Part shown: one piece after another, positions 18,060 through 27,617 of the stretch | Numbering within the stretch: position 1 is the first letter of the stretch | Layout: each line of letters begins with the position of its first letter | Source of the DNA: JARLGU01 sp036504535 | Lineage (GTDB): Bacteria; Armatimonadota; Armatimonadia; Armatimonadales; Capsulimonadaceae | Direction of reading: 5' to 3' | NCBI GenBank assembly: GCA_036504535.1 | Contig: DASXUY010000055.1 | Span: 1 to 64,000 of the forward strand | DNA: 64,000 nucleotides | Notes under the pieces: model-generated | What the model was told of the DNA's origin: nothing | The model's input: only the letters and a program-made list of their open reading frames with translations | Database searches by the model: none | Position numbers and translations under genes: made by a program

Positions 18060-18449
18060 TCAATGCGCTTGGGTGGCGGGCGAAGGGGCATTTGACTCGT
18101 GGTCGGCTTCGTATGTCCCAGGGGCAGGCGAGGCGATTGAGGGAGGCGGGATTTCGCCACCGTAGCTCTCAGCTGGCGGTGTCGCCTGCGGGGCTGGCGA
18201 TGTGGCGTCGGTAGGAGGAGCGACGGGCTTAGGCTTTACGACGACGGGTGGTTTGGGCGCTTGTGTGGCGCGGTGGTATTCGCGTTTGCGCGCCGGGCGG
18301 CGTGTTGCGTGCGGTGGCGCGGTTCGGCGGACGGTTGGCATGATCTCGCTGATTTCGATGTCGATCTTTGGCGCGGCAAATGATGCCGTTGGCGTCATCG
18401 CTGCAACCAACCCCAGAACAGCCCCGCATAGTTTCGTGAATTGCGTCAT
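18060..18449 (-). CDS. Small secreted proline-rich protein
   Basis: The frame is open further upstream, but the ATG at 18449, preceded by GAGG, starts a good signal peptide (MTQFTKLCGAVLGLVAAM, cleavage likely after SFA-A). The mature protein, about 105 residues, begins with KIDIEISEIMPTV. It is then low in complexity: a basic stretch rich in Arg and His followed by a Pro/Ala/Pro-Lys tract. It has no recognisable domain; the composition suggests a flexible, wall-spanning or surface-associated segment. I do not recognise a family. Confidence 0.5.
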   Translation of the reverse strand: MTQFTKLCGAVLGLVAAMTPTASFAAPKIDIEISEIMPTVRRTAPPHATRRPARKREYHRATQAPKPPVVVKPKPVAPPTDATSPAPQATPPAESYGGEIPPPSIASPAPGTYEADHESNAPSPATQAH

Positions 18450-18780
18450 GGCACACCATCCTCGTCTAAATGCTGAGGGAAGTTGTACCCATGAAAGAGT
18501 TGGACCTAACAAGATTGAGACTGCATTTGCGAGAAACCCCGAGGCCCAAGCATTCCCAAGTAGCTTCTCACCGTCTCCCGGGACAAATACTTGGCCCTGT
18601 TGACACGGGGGCGACTGGGCTGATAGTCGACCGAAGAATCCATAGGTTGGGCGAAGCCACCACGCACTGATGTACATGGTTTGTTATTGCAGATGGGTCT
18701 CCGCCCCATAGGACGTTGGCAGGCTATGCTCTGGGTGTTCACTCATCGTAAATTGTGCGTATTTGAAAAGACTATTCGAT

Positions 18781-18823
18781 AAACCTACGGCTCCAAGGTG
18801 CTTGGATGTACCCGTTGGCCACT
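18781..18823 (+). repeat. Degenerate copy of a dispersed hairpin repeat
   Basis: AAACCTACGGCTC, then AAGGTGCTTG, then a GTACCC...GGCCACT segment match the repeats at 20178-20250 and 34525-34604. Both hairpins are eroded in this copy. Confidence 0.5.
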
Positions 18824-18905
18824 GAGAGAGTATATTCAGGCGCCTCGATTGAGATGTAAGTTAGTAATTGATGGTGATTGGGTCAATGACTTCAACGCCG
18901 TGAAC

Positions 18906-18946
18906 GGGGCAACTTGCCCGGTGCCGCCAATTGCGGGCAAGTCCCC
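18906..18946. other. Strong intergenic stem-loop
   Basis: ACTTGCCCG (18912-18920) pairs perfectly with CGGGCAAGT (18934-18942). GGGG and CCCC extend the stem past a small bulge. No T run follows on either strand. Confidence 0.4.
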
Positions 18947-19058
18947 AGGCTGGGTTGGGTCGGAAATGTGGCAAGCATATCAGTTGCCTAAATCGTGAAT
19001 CACACCCCTTCTCGACGGGCGTGAAGGATACCGCACTTAAGTCACCGAACTTCTCCGC

Positions 19059-20012
19059 ATGCGCTACTTATCCGTTGACGGCATCGGCTTCCCTACCTCG
19101 GTGATCTGCCTGGGTTGTAGTCCATTGGGTTCGACATTCGACGACGACGAGTCGCAATCGATTCTGGATACGTTCGCAGAACTTGGTGGAAATTTTCTCG
19201 ACACAGCCAATTGCTATGCCGATTGGATACCCGGCGGGTCTGGTGCGAGCGAGACGACAATTGGTCGATGGATCAGACGCAACGGCAATCGCGAAAAAAT
19301 CGTAGTTGCTACTAAAGGCGGGCATCCCCACCTCAGTACGATGCATATTCCCCGTTTGCGTCCCGAGGACATTGCCGAGGATCTCGCAGTAAGCCTCGAC
19401 CGCCTCAACACCAATTATGTCGATCTTTATTGGCTGCACCGCGACGATCCGGAAACGCCTGTTGGCGAGATTATCGACGCACTAAACGTGCACATCGATG
19501 CCGGTGTCATCCGCGCGATCGGAGCGTCGAATTGGCTGCCTTCGCGCCTTGCAGCGGCAGCGACCTATGCCTCCGGAAACAATCAGGTTACATTCGTCGC
19601 CAGCCAAATATCATGGAGCCTCGCCGCCCACCCGACGCACTTCGATCCCATAGGCGGAATGGCCGCGATGGACGACACGTCGCTTGAGTATTATTTGGCA
19701 TCAAAACTTCGGGTCATACCCTACTCGTCCCAAGCTGGCGGCTTCTTTGCGCGTCCGATCGCCGAAGCGGAAAAACGCCACCCGAAGTTCGCGTCCGCGA
19801 TCAATCGCGAACGTCATATTCGCGCCAACACACTTGCCCGCGACCTCGGCCACTCGCCCAACTCCATCGTGCTGGCCTATATCCTCAATAACCCCGCATC
19901 CGGGTGCGCCGTCGCCGGCCCGCATACGCCTGCTCAAATCATTGACACGTGTGGCGCGACGCAGATCGAACTCACTGCCTCTCAAATGGCTTATCTCGAA
20001 GCGGCGGCATAG
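19059..20012 (+). CDS. Aldo/keto reductase family oxidoreductase
   Basis: The 317-residue protein is a TIM-barrel NAD(P)H-dependent reductase. The catalytic tetrad is in place: Asp and Tyr in FLDTANCYADW, Lys in VVATKGG and His in DLYWLHRDDP. The cofactor-binding end reads GCAVAGPHTPAQI. It resembles the subgroup that acts on sugars or small aldehydes; the substrate cannot be told from the sequence. There is no clear ribosome site before the ATG. It stands alone between two copies of a dispersed repeat. Confidence 0.88.
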   Translation: MRYLSVDGIGFPTSVICLGCSPLGSTFDDDESQSILDTFAELGGNFLDTANCYADWIPGGSGASETTIGRWIRRNGNREKIVVATKGGHPHLSTMHIPRLRPEDIAEDLAVSLDRLNTNYVDLYWLHRDDPETPVGEIIDALNVHIDAGVIRAIGASNWLPSRLAAAATYASGNNQVTFVASQISWSLAAHPTHFDPIGGMAAMDDTSLEYYLASKLRVIPYSSQAGGFFARPIAEAEKRHPKFASAINRERHIRANTLARDLGHSPNSIVLAYILNNPASGCAVAGPHTPAQIIDTCGATQIELTASQMAYLEAAA

Positions 20013-20177
20013 CTGGGACGATTGGTCGGGGAAACGGCCAGCGGGTTGTGGTCGCGGGGTGCGTCGTTCTGTGGCAGGCGCGGAAGCCCATCCGTCACTC
20101 GCTGAGACGAGTGCCACCTTCCCAACCATTGGGAAGGAAATTTGTGGGCGTCGTGGGTGTAGAGAGCCACGGCTATG

Positions 20178-20250
20178 GTGAAGATTCCGTAGTTAGAAGC
20201 CTACGGCTCGCAAGTGCTTGAAAGTACCGGACATAAGAATGTCCTGGGCA
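20178..20250 (+). repeat. Dispersed hairpin repeat, copy 2
   Basis: This copy shares GAAGATTCCGTAG, CCTACGGCTCG, AAGTGCTTGAAAGT and GGGCACT with the copy upstream of hisG. The second hairpin is longer here: GGACAT/ATGTCC extends the AGT...ACT stem. It lies between the reductase gene and the converging end of the paralog array. Confidence 0.55.
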
Positions 20251-20298
20251 CTCCGAGGCTCTGTGCGACCGTTGCGTCGTGTTGGTGTCAGTCAGGGC

Positions 20299-21765
20299 TC
20301 ACCGTGGCGACGGCGCAGCGGGTGCGCGTGTGGCGACGATCACGGACACGGGGATGCGTTCGATGGCGCAGTGCTGCGTCAGGGTTAGGGGCAAGGTTTT
20401 TAGTGTTGTGCCTGTGAAGGGTGGCATATCTGACATAAACTCAATACAATCGTCACCACGCATTCCTGTTGTGCAGCTCTTTAGCGAGTCTGCCGACAGC
20501 GTGAGGCGCAGCGGCTTTCCGTATTGCTTGCTCAAAGGCGACTCCGGAAGCGGCACGTACTTACCAGAAAAATCGCTGTCGAGGGTGGACATAGCTGGAG
20601 TTGTGCGAACGAGAAAATGCAATCCGACTAATGTGCCAGTGCCGTTGCCGAACATGAATGGCGGTCCCGAGAGCTTTATAACTGCACCGGACGGTGTCCG
20701 ATAGTCCATTGTCGCCGTGGTATTCACCCTGTATTCGATCTCCTTTTGGCCCGATTCGATGAGAGTCGTCGACTCCTGGATAGGCACGTCGTGAAATGTT
20801 ATTGGTTCGTTCATAGTCGCAACCCGAGACAGTTCGCCATGCACGCGCAAGTAGTGGTTCTCTGGGTACGGGCAGTCGACCGAATCAGCGTGCCCTCTCG
20901 CCGTTTCGTGGCCTGCGGATAGGACACCCGGTTGGCCCGAGTGATTTGGCGGCCAATTCTCGGCGCGGCGATTGGCGTGATCCCGAGTTTCCCATTCCGT
21001 TTCGGTGGCGTCCATGTGCGACTCGTATTGCCAATGTTCCCCCGGGCCAGCCTTGAACGGATGCTGAAACACCTCGTACTTAACTTGGTCGTAGCGCCGC
21101 GCCTTGGCACTAGCGAACGCGACTCTCACACCATCCTTGGTGACTACATCGCTGCCGACACGCGCAGGTACGGGAAACGTGCGGTGAGTTCTCGGGAGGC
21201 GGGTAATGCGCCACGTTCCTTTGTGGCCGTCCGCGCTGGCGACGGTGAGGTCAATCCAGCGATAGGAATCCGGGTAAGTTCCCGATAGTGACACTGCGAA
21301 TGTCGGCGGGACGGTACCCAATTCAGGGTCCGTAAAGCTCGCTCTGACACAGGCAGGTAGAACCAGAAATTTGAACGAACTCCCAGTCGAGGAACGACCG
21401 GTCGCGCGAAACACGCCACTCCAGTATGGGTACTTTGCGTCGGCGCGCACAGGCTTGGGCATCCATCGGCACCTGAATCCGATCAGCGTGTTCCCCACAC
21501 TTTCGTAGCCCATCGTATTCTCGACCACGCCTTTTGTCTCAATATTGATCGATCCCACCGACCGCTTAATTGCCACCAGCTCAAACCCACCCTGCTTCGC
21601 TGGCGTGCTCGCATCCAGCTTCGCCGGGATGCGGAGCGCGCAGCTGATGGCGTCGGTTCGTGTGTCGATGGCGTACAGCGCGGCGCCTAGCGCGGCAAGG
21701 GTTGCGGTGACTATGGCGGCGACGCGCAGGCGGCGGGTACGGGGCGTGGTGGTTGGTGTAATCAT
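20299..21765 (-). CDS. Membrane-anchored paralog array, gene 8 (last)
   Basis: Residues 1-15 are Thr/Arg-rich, 16-36 form one membrane helix (AAIVTATLAALGAALYAI), and the remainder of the 488 residues should be outside the cytoplasm. Blocks shared with the seven upstream genes are present: AISCALRIPAKLDASTPAKQ after the helix, GRSSTGSSF, SGTYPDSYRWIDLTVASADG, RLPRTHR, GEHWQYE...TEWETRD, CPYPENHYLRVHGELSRVA, TPSGAVIKL and a terminal LTQHCAIERIPVSVIV. The start overlaps the preceding stop by four bases (ATGA). Its C-terminus lacks the PKATRTP tail of most others. No known domain is recognised. Confidence 0.85.
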   Translation of the reverse strand: MITPTTTPRTRRLRVAAIVTATLAALGAALYAIDTRTDAISCALRIPAKLDASTPAKQGGFELVAIKRSVGSINIETKGVVENTMGYESVGNTLIGFRCRWMPKPVRADAKYPYWSGVFRATGRSSTGSSFKFLVLPACVRASFTDPELGTVPPTFAVSLSGTYPDSYRWIDLTVASADGHKGTWRITRLPRTHRTFPVPARVGSDVVTKDGVRVAFASAKARRYDQVKYEVFQHPFKAGPGEHWQYESHMDATETEWETRDHANRRAENWPPNHSGQPGVLSAGHETARGHADSVDCPYPENHYLRVHGELSRVATMNEPITFHDVPIQESTTLIESGQKEIEYRVNTTATMDYRTPSGAVIKLSGPPFMFGNGTGTLVGLHFLVRTTPAMSTLDSDFSGKYVPLPESPLSKQYGKPLRLTLSADSLKSCTTGMRGDDCIEFMSDMPPFTGTTLKTLPLTLTQHCAIERIPVSVIVATRAPAAPSPR

Positions 21766-23264
21766 GGGGTGCGGGTTGCTTTCGGTGAGGCGGGAGCTGC
21801 GAAGCGCGATGGCCCTGCTACGACAAACGACATTGGAGTCTCTTCGACGATGACGCGTTGGCGGAGGACGAGCTTAAACTTCTTCAAAGTCGGTAGCGCC
21901 GCGCTTGGACCGTGGAAGCATATATTTGCCTGCGAAGGGCTGCCGTGACTATACATCCCAATCGTATATCCAACTGGTCGTCCCACAATTTGGACCGGCT
22001 TATGATATTTCCGTGTGAGAGGCGAACCAGGTACATCCACAAGCGGCGCGAGATCGAAGCTAGACCACGACATCCCGCGCGAGAGAATAAATGATGCGTT
22101 AACGCCGTCGGTGCCAGGCACGAACGTGTAGTGCTCGGGATATGGAAGGAGCTGAAGCGCTAACCCACTTGGCGTTGTCGCAATCATCTTCGATTGCGGC
22201 CGCAGCAGATACGAGACATTAGGATCAGGCTTTGTAGGATTTGACGGCATGATCGAAAGCGGCTCGATAGCGACGGGTACATTCTCGAATGCTACAGGTT
22301 CATCAATGGTAGCAATACGAAGTAACTTGCCCACGGATCGGTAATAGCGCGCTTCAGGAAATGGACAGTTGTAGTAGTCTGCGGTAGTCTCCGCTATGGG
22401 ATGTTCCGCAGTTATTTCACGCTCGCAACCGAACACTGAAATCGATTTAGCGCGTCGCCGCCTAATGGTATTCTCCAAAGTTTCCCACTCATTTTGACAT
22501 CCGGTATAGTCGGGAACGTACTCCCAATGTTCACCAGCTGGCGCGTGAAATGGTATATGAGAAATCCGATACTGCAAGTTGTGTTGGAACGGGTATTTGT
22601 GGTTATAGGAATACGAGATGGTGACACCGTCCCTGGTGTGAACTGTTTCCGGTTCATTACCAGGATCCTTAATGGCTCGGTGAGTTCGCGGAAGGCGAAT
22701 TATGCGCCATGCTGCCTTGTGACCGTCAGTAGACACTACTTCGATATCAATCCACTTGTACGAGGGCGGATAAGACCCAGGAATTGTAATCCCAAAGATT
22801 GGCGGTTCAATAACGGACGGTTCGCGTATTCTCTCACTGTCGCCAGCAATGTGCTGGTCGGCGTAGTTAACAGGTAATTCGAATACGCTTCCCAGCGACG
22901 AACGCCCCTTGACCCGTATCGGTCCGTTGAAGCCTTGCCTGTCGAGAGGCATATTCAAAGGCATCCAACGGCAGCGTATCCCTAGAACCGTGTCCCCGTC
23001 CGAACCTCCGCTAATATGCACCACTTCAGACGAAGTCACAACGGGTATGTCCTTGTCTCCCCTCGCTATTCCAATCAACTCGAACCCGCCCTGCCGCGCG
23101 GGCGTGCTCGCGTCCAGCCGCGCCGGGATGCGGAGCGCGCAGCTGATCGCGTCGGTGCGCGTGTCGATGGCGTAGAGCGCGGCGGCTAGCGCGGCCAGGG
23201 TTGCGGTGACGATGACGGCGATGCGCAGGCGGCGGGTGCGGGGTGTGGTGGTTGGTGTAATCAT
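21762..23264 (-). CDS. Membrane-anchored paralog array, gene 7
   Basis: The 500-residue protein has the shared N-terminal anchor (RRLRIAVIVTATLAALAAAL) and AISCALRIPARLDASTPARQ. The conserved blocks are GRSSLGSVFELP, ITIPGSYPPSYKWIDIEV, RLPRTHRAI, GEHWEYVPD...NEWETLE, CPFPEARYYRSVGKLLRIA and SPLTRKYHKPVQI, ending RQRVIVEETPMSFVV and PKATRTP. The start ATG sits in the four-base overlap with the preceding stop. The central part differs strongly from its neighbours and is less GC-rich than the two ends. Function unknown. Confidence 0.85.
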   Translation of the reverse strand: MITPTTTPRTRRLRIAVIVTATLAALAAALYAIDTRTDAISCALRIPARLDASTPARQGGFELIGIARGDKDIPVVTSSEVVHISGGSDGDTVLGIRCRWMPLNMPLDRQGFNGPIRVKGRSSLGSVFELPVNYADQHIAGDSERIREPSVIEPPIFGITIPGSYPPSYKWIDIEVVSTDGHKAAWRIIRLPRTHRAIKDPGNEPETVHTRDGVTISYSYNHKYPFQHNLQYRISHIPFHAPAGEHWEYVPDYTGCQNEWETLENTIRRRRAKSISVFGCEREITAEHPIAETTADYYNCPFPEARYYRSVGKLLRIATIDEPVAFENVPVAIEPLSIMPSNPTKPDPNVSYLLRPQSKMIATTPSGLALQLLPYPEHYTFVPGTDGVNASFILSRGMSWSSFDLAPLVDVPGSPLTRKYHKPVQIVGRPVGYTIGMYSHGSPSQANICFHGPSAALPTLKKFKLVLRQRVIVEETPMSFVVAGPSRFAAPASPKATRTP

Positions 23265-24700
23265 GGGGTGCGGGTTGCTTTCCGTATGGCGGGTGGCATA
23301 TTCAGTCGGTCGAATGTGAACGACACCGGGATGCGCTCCAGAATGACCCGTTGTCGAACAAGTACTAAGACTTTGTTAGCTGAGGGACGCTGCCTCCCAA
23401 AAGAGACCGAGAAAGTGCCATCTTTCAAATTTTGTGTCTCGGCAGGATAATAGCCGGGCATAGCGACCGCTATTTGCACAGGCTTTCCATATTTGCTAAC
23501 CAAATATGACTTGATGGGTCTCACGAACGGCGCGTTTGTAAAGAAACTATCTGAACCCGATCCTGGAGTAGCTTTTATCCAGGCTCGTTGCTCAGGTGGG
23601 TCTAGCGAAGCCAAAGATAGTTTGACTCTAACGCCACTTCTTGTTTCAGCAATGAACGACTCCCCCGATTCTCCTAGAGCGGCCTTTGTAACAGGGAACT
23701 CAAGCGTCTCTTCGAGCAACGCAACGCGGGTTAAGTCGGCAATGAAACTAGCGTGTCGTGCCTCGGGATACGGACCGAAATTGCCACAGGCACCAGTCGT
23801 TATAGTTTTCAGCGAGCTGAATGACCTTGTCAGCCCACCAATATCCTTTGAAGGATTGATCGATTTGAGATCAAGCTCCGCATCCCGTGTTTCCCACTCG
23901 GTGTGCGCTAGTCCGCTGAGCTGAGTAAACTGCCACGTTTCGCCCTTCGGCCCCGCATGGGGCGACAGCTTATACGTAACATCACACCATGACGACGATT
24001 CAGAATACATCTGAGCCGTCGCCGCGACCGAAACGCCATTTGCAACCGTAACAGTCGTGGCGTCATCTATTTTGGCCGGTATCGACCGATGCGTTCGTGG
24101 AAGACGGGAAATCCTCCAACATGCTTTGTGTCCATCGGAGCTCTCGATCGTCACGTCAATCCATCGGTACGTTTTCGGATATGACCCTGGAATGTGGATC
24201 GCGATAACCGGCGCAAAACTCAATGGCGCGTCATTTTGGGGGTGTCCATACGTACTCTCGTGGTAGATCGACTTACCGTTAATCTGGTCCGTAGTACTGA
24301 AAGACAATGGGAAGCAGCTACCTGTTGACGCGCGCCCAGTCACGTGAAATTTACCGTCCCAACCAGGTAGTTCGGCCCCCGGAACAGGAGGTCTCCACAG
24401 GCACTTTATCCCTAATTCTGAATCGCCAGCCTCTGCAAAGACGTAAGCATTTTGCTTTCCATCAGCGGTTGCGAATTCCCAACCATGATCCTTCCTGCCT
24501 CGCGTTATCCCCATCAGCTCAAACCCGCCCTGCTTCGCTGGCGTGCTCGCATCCAGCTTCGCCGGGATGCGGAGCCCGCAGCTGATAGCGTCGGTGCGGG
24601 TGTCGATGACGTAGAGCGCGGCGGCTAGCGCGGCCAGCGTTGCGGTCACGATGGCGGCGATGCGCAGGCGACGGGTGCGGGGGGTGGTGGCTGTGGTCAT
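23261..24700 (-). CDS. Membrane-anchored paralog array, gene 6
   Basis: The 479-residue family member has anchor helix AAIVTATLAALAAALYVI and AISCGLRIPAKLDASTPAKQ. The blocks GRASTGSCF, IHIPGSYPKTYRWIDVTI, RLPRTHRSIP, GETWQFT...TEWETRD, GPYPEARHASFIADLTRVALLEE and SYLVSKYGKPVQIAV follow, ending VRQRVILERIPVSFTFD and ATRTP. It is coupled by ATGA overlaps at both ends. The usual aromatic doublet (WQ) before TEWETRD is kept, but the YPE block is more diverged than in most copies. Function unknown. Confidence 0.85.
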   Translation of the reverse strand: MTTATTPRTRRLRIAAIVTATLAALAAALYVIDTRTDAISCGLRIPAKLDASTPAKQGGFELMGITRGRKDHGWEFATADGKQNAYVFAEAGDSELGIKCLWRPPVPGAELPGWDGKFHVTGRASTGSCFPLSFSTTDQINGKSIYHESTYGHPQNDAPLSFAPVIAIHIPGSYPKTYRWIDVTIESSDGHKACWRISRLPRTHRSIPAKIDDATTVTVANGVSVAATAQMYSESSSWCDVTYKLSPHAGPKGETWQFTQLSGLAHTEWETRDAELDLKSINPSKDIGGLTRSFSSLKTITTGACGNFGPYPEARHASFIADLTRVALLEETLEFPVTKAALGESGESFIAETRSGVRVKLSLASLDPPEQRAWIKATPGSGSDSFFTNAPFVRPIKSYLVSKYGKPVQIAVAMPGYYPAETQNLKDGTFSVSFGRQRPSANKVLVLVRQRVILERIPVSFTFDRLNMPPAIRKATRTP

Positions 24701-26121
24701 GGGGTGCGGGTGGCTTTCGGCGGGGCGGGCTTCTTATTTTGGTGGAGCGGCCTGACGTGCTGAACCTGTAGCTTGGAAATATCGAAGGTGAACGATACTG
24801 GAATACGTTCCACAATTGAGTGCTGACGAATCCGTAAGGTGATTTTCGCAACTCGTGAAACGCGGCTTTCAGTACCGTTTAGCGACCAAGCCCGCATGCC
24901 GCCTGGCGATCCGCCTCCATGGGTGTAGCCGACTGGTTCTACGGAGATTTGAGCATCGGAGTGGTACTTCTTGAATATCGGCGACCGTGCGAGCCGAACG
25001 GAGGGAGCCATGGCGTACGATTGGCTGAGGCCACTTCCTGGGCTCGTGCTTATTCGCGCGTTCAGGCATCCGACCGACTTCATCATGTCTCCGGGAGGGA
25101 GCACCTTCACTTCAATGCCGCTCGGCGTCTCTTTGGTTATCGGGCTTGCTGGGTCCATGACGTACACGTCATAGTGCCGAGAGCCTTTACTCTCACCCTC
25201 ATATCGTATGGGTACGTTATCGAAAGTGAGGTATTCATCGAAATCAACAACACGCTGCAACTCGCCGGTGCATCGAGCAAAGCGGCTTTCCGGGTAAACA
25301 CCGTAAGCCCAAACGATTATTCCAGGGACAGTTTTGCCACTAACATATCGGTACGTTGGCTGTTCATCGTATTCAAAGAGCCGCGACGACAGTTGACTGA
25401 ACTCAAAATCTGTGGTCACCCAATCGGTATGTCCTCTCGACAGAAACGGCGTAAACTGCCAGGATTCGCCAATCGGCATTTTGGCATTGGCGTGCGCAAA
25501 CGAGAAGTCGCACATAACATCCTTGTCCACTAATACGGCAGAACCTATCAGTTGGATGCCACCAGATCCGGTTGCGACCGTGTTTTCTGTTGCCCCTGCG
25601 TGGATCGCACGATGAGTTCTCGGCAACCGCCCTATTCGCCAGACTGCGTTGTGGCCATCGGTGCTTTCAAGCCGCACGTCGATCCATTGATACGTATTCG
25701 GATAGCTACCGGGTACATAAATGGTAAGCGAAATAGGACGCTCTGTGCCTGAGCGCAACTTCCTATCGTAATCCGGCGTAGGATATCCAAGAGGGAACGT
25801 ACTTCCCAGGGACGATTTGCCCGACGCCGTAAACCTGCCAAACCAGCTATCGGCTGTAGCCGGCTCTTGCGGATCATACAAGCACGCAACGCGAAGCTTT
25901 GTCCCGCCTTTTTGGCCGCGCTCAATCTTTACCAGTTCAAATCCCCCCTGGCGCGCAGGCGTGCTCGCGTCCAGCTGCGCGGGAACCTTTACCGCGCTCT
26001 CGACGATATCGGTGCGCGTGTCGGTAGCGTAGAGCGCAACGGCGATGGCGGTCAGGGTGGCGGTGACGATCGCGGCGATGCGTTTGCGGCGGGTGCGGGG
26101 TGTGGTGGCGGGTGTTGTCAT
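24697..26121 (-). CDS. Membrane-anchored paralog array, gene 5
   Basis: The ATG at 26121 restores the four-base overlap seen elsewhere in the array; an in-frame start ten codons earlier would overlap more. The 474-residue protein has anchor helix RKRIAAIVTATLTAIAVALY. The post-helix block is altered (ESAVKVPAQLDASTPARQ), without the usual Cys. The central blocks are GKSSLGSTFPLG, IYVPGSYPNTYQWIDVRL, RLPRTHRAI, GESWQFTP...TDWVTTD and YPESRFARCTGELQRVVDFDE. It ends IRQHSIVERIPVSFTFD, then a longer tail before PKATRTP. Function unknown. Confidence 0.82.
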   Translation of the reverse strand: MTTPATTPRTRRKRIAAIVTATLTAIAVALYATDTRTDIVESAVKVPAQLDASTPARQGGFELVKIERGQKGGTKLRVACLYDPQEPATADSWFGRFTASGKSSLGSTFPLGYPTPDYDRKLRSGTERPISLTIYVPGSYPNTYQWIDVRLESTDGHNAVWRIGRLPRTHRAIHAGATENTVATGSGGIQLIGSAVLVDKDVMCDFSFAHANAKMPIGESWQFTPFLSRGHTDWVTTDFEFSQLSSRLFEYDEQPTYRYVSGKTVPGIIVWAYGVYPESRFARCTGELQRVVDFDEYLTFDNVPIRYEGESKGSRHYDVYVMDPASPITKETPSGIEVKVLPPGDMMKSVGCLNARISTSPGSGLSQSYAMAPSVRLARSPIFKKYHSDAQISVEPVGYTHGGGSPGGMRAWSLNGTESRVSRVAKITLRIRQHSIVERIPVSFTFDISKLQVQHVRPLHQNKKPAPPKATRTP

Positions 26122-27617
26122 GGGGTGCGGGTTGCTTTTCCGAGATCGCACAGGTCGGGCTTGATCGTAGGCATCTTTGCAGGGTCGAACGTAAATGAGG
26201 CAGGAATAGTCTTTAGGATGCAGCGCTGACGGATGACGAATGTCGCGGATTTCATCGTCGGCGGACTATGGCGGAGTCCTGAAAATGTATAGCCCGATTG
26301 GAAGCCAGGCAATGTGCGACTGGTTCTTCCAGATTGGCCCTCCATTTGCACTGCTATCTGGATATCCTTCCCGTACTTCTTGTAGAGCGGCGAAAGCGGT
26401 ATGCGAACAAAGGGAGCTTCTGCGAATTGATCGTCGCGACCAGCGGACGGTTCAATTTCGAGATTGGCATTAGTAGCGTTGATCTGACTTGGAGCATGCT
26501 CACCGCTTTGCATTCTTACGACTATCCCGCTTGGCGTTACGGCTTTCATTTCACGGCTAGGGTTAAGTATTAGCGCTGCATCAGCACTGCTATCCTGCAA
26601 CCCCGAACACCATCCACGGCAGGTCGGAATATTGGTGAACGTGACCTTTTCATCCAGCACAGCAACTTGTGCGAATTCTCCAAATACTCTCGCGCGACGG
26701 GTCTCGGGATATCCGCAAAACATCATAGCGTCGAAGTCAGGACTACGAGGAGGATTGAAGCGAAGGGTCCACCAGGGGATGTCAATTGTTGGCTTTAGGC
26801 CGCGTCGGCTTATTGCCGCATCGCGAGTTTCCCAGCTATATTGAGCTGCAGCAGGCGACGGCGTGAACTGCCAGTAAACTTTACCGTCGTCCTTAAGCAA
26901 CTCGGTGGAAAATCCGCAATCATAGTCGCGGCTCCAAGGTGCCCATCGACGAACAACGCAATGCGCTCGTGCGCCATCGGGGGATGCTACAGTCGAGTTC
27001 ACACCCGCCGTGTCAGGAATCGCCCGATGAGTCCGTGGCAGATTTACGATTCGCCATGTTGCGTGCCGCGCCTTATCGAGCGTTTCTACGGTCAAATCTA
27101 TCCATTTGTACGATGCCGGATAACTCCCGCGAATGACAACTGCAACCGCTGGTGGGACGCTCGTGACGAGCACGCTGGAATAGTCAATGCGGTAAGTCGT
27201 CGCAACAGGGAATTCGAATTCGCTGCCTGTCGACGAGCGACCATGCGCTCGGAGCGCTCCATGCCATGTGCGCGAATCTGGCTTTGACAACGGCGGCATA
27301 AAGCTTGCTCGAATACCAACCACCGTATCGCCTGGGGCCGTGAGATAATCAATGGTCTCGCGTCCAGCCCCTGTTTGAATCATGATCGATTCGTACATTT
27401 TTGGCCGCGAAATGCTAACCAGCTCGAACCCGCCCTGTCTCGCCGGCGTGCTCGAGTCCAGCCGCGCCGAGATATGCAGCGCGCAGCTGATGGCGTCCGT
27501 GCGCGTGTCGATGATGTAGAGCGCGGCGGCTAGCGATGCCAGGGTTGCGGTCACGATGGCGGCGATGCACAGGCGGCGGGTGCGGGGTGTGGTGGCCTTG
27601 GGGCCGGGTGTGGTCAT
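26118..27617 (-). CDS. Membrane-anchored paralog array, gene 4
   Basis: This is a 499-residue family member. The anchor is AAIVTATLASLAAALYII, then AISCALHISARLDSSTPARQ. Blocks: GRSSTGSEFEFP, VVIRGSYPASYKWIDLTV, NLPRTHRAIP, VYWQFTP...YSWETRD, GYPETRRARVFGEFAQVAVLDEKVTF, TPSGIVVRM and SPLYKKYGKDIQIAV, then IRQRCILKTIPASFTFD and KATRTP. ATGA overlaps link it to both neighbours. It has extra Cys residues in the YPE-block region (PTCRGWCSG). Function unknown. Confidence 0.85.
   Translation of the reverse strand: MTTPGPKATTPRTRRLCIAAIVTATLASLAAALYIIDTRTDAISCALHISARLDSSTPARQGGFELVSISRPKMYESIMIQTGAGRETIDYLTAPGDTVVGIRASFMPPLSKPDSRTWHGALRAHGRSSTGSEFEFPVATTYRIDYSSVLVTSVPPAVAVVIRGSYPASYKWIDLTVETLDKARHATWRIVNLPRTHRAIPDTAGVNSTVASPDGARAHCVVRRWAPWSRDYDCGFSTELLKDDGKVYWQFTPSPAAAQYSWETRDAAISRRGLKPTIDIPWWTLRFNPPRSPDFDAMMFCGYPETRRARVFGEFAQVAVLDEKVTFTNIPTCRGWCSGLQDSSADAALILNPSREMKAVTPSGIVVRMQSGEHAPSQINATNANLEIEPSAGRDDQFAEAPFVRIPLSPLYKKYGKDIQIAVQMEGQSGRTSRTLPGFQSGYTFSGLRHSPPTMKSATFVIRQRCILKTIPASFTFDPAKMPTIKPDLCDLGKATRTP

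Larger units (their letters stand above)
18450..19058. other. Intergenic stretch with a hairpin and a degenerate repeat
   Basis: No gene is supported here. It holds a degenerate copy of the dispersed hairpin repeat at 18781-18823 and a strong stem-loop at 18906-18946. The region presumably contains the promoter of the aldo/keto reductase gene, which I cannot pinpoint. Confidence 0.5.
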